Under the pieces are notes generated by a model. It did no database searches, was not told the origin of the DNA, and saw only the letters and a program-made list of their open reading frames with translations. Shown piece after piece: positions 63,822-64,000 of a stretch of DNA of 64,000 nucleotides. The position numbers and the translations under genes were made by a program. The DNA is taken from positions 1 through 64,000 of the forward strand of contig JADZCA010000063.1 in the NCBI GenBank assembly GCA_020851795.1, given 5' to 3'. Positions within the stretch are counted from its first letter, which is position 1. Each line of letters begins with the position of its first letter. The DNA comes from Planctomycetota bacterium. GTDB taxonomy: Bacteria; Planctomycetota; PLA2; JAEUHO01.

Positions 63822-64000
63822 CTTAGGAACTTCCCTGGCTTCGCCGTCCCCGGCGGTCCCGCCTCTCCCCGCCGACCGGCCCGGCGGGGCGGAGTGGGAT
63901 GCCACGGCGACCGTGGGGAGGGTCGAGGCCTCGTCCGTTCGGGGCCGGGCGGCCCCGGGCGTAGGCCCGACCCGGCCCCGTACAGGCCCGAGGCACGGCA

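Noticed and set aside
63860..63885. Sequence near the window end resembling the 3' end of tRNA-Ser, as a possible att site
   Set aside because: The match needs gaps and is within GC-rich low-complexity DNA; it cannot be told from chance.

Overview
The window is very GC-rich bacterial DNA with tightly packed genes on both strands. Many encode secreted or lipid-anchored proteins: a TonB-dependent outer-membrane receptor, a giant alpha-2-macroglobulin-like protein, lipoproteins, PASTA, CHAT and clostripain-type proteins, and a Hanks kinase-ATPase-TPR protein. It also has a sigma54-type regulator, so the host is a double-membraned bacterium with RpoN. The mix suits Planctomycetota or a Myxococcota-like lineage, but no ribosomal or marker gene settles the phylum.

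Layout. 1-3782: a half-size TSUP permease, a homocysteine methyltransferase-like enzyme, and a PDZ protein with two small membrane proteins. 3794-8331 (minus): an operon of GT-C glycosyltransferase, phosphofructokinase, PHP phosphoesterase and phosphatidylserine decarboxylase. 8506-16809: the 2767-residue macroglobulin. 17042-26523: a degenerate GGDEF protein and an active-type GGDEF protein, a TANGO2-like protein, an APH-fold protein lacking its catalytic Asp, a propeller lipoprotein, a SprT-like metalloprotein, a seven-PASTA secreted protein and FabL. 26595-30086: small surface proteins and a LysR regulator. 30115-34450: the RNA repair locus, rtcR divergent from rtcBA, with a recognisable sigma54 promoter. 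34574-43593: a DUF4143 ATPase with an AT-rich operator-like leader, a DMT exporter, an amino-acid ABC permease and binding protein without an ATPase, a kinase-AAA-TPR protein and aminopeptidase P. 43718-48840 (minus): a TPR/RG-rich/DUF2325 protein, a prepilin-like protein, a membrane protein and an unusual fusion of a ureidoglycolate-lyase-like domain with a B3/B4 tRNA-editing-like domain. 49420-55156: TPR-CHAT protease, an orphan 148-residue protein and a membrane-anchored clostripain-like protease. 55299-59147 (minus): TonB receptor and TlpA-like thioredoxin. 59567-63777: tRNA-Ser(GCU) followed by a lower-GC cassette (serine recombinase, protein kinase, TPR protein, recombinase remnant) that looks like an integrated element.

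The most promising undescribed systems are the CHAT/orphan/C11 protease triad, the kinase-TPR cassette between two related serine recombinases beside tRNA-Ser, and the lyase-B3/B4 fusion. At the regulatory level, a TANNNT box sits 6-10 bases before several start codons that lack a Shine-Dalgarno sequence, which suggests frequent leaderless transcription.
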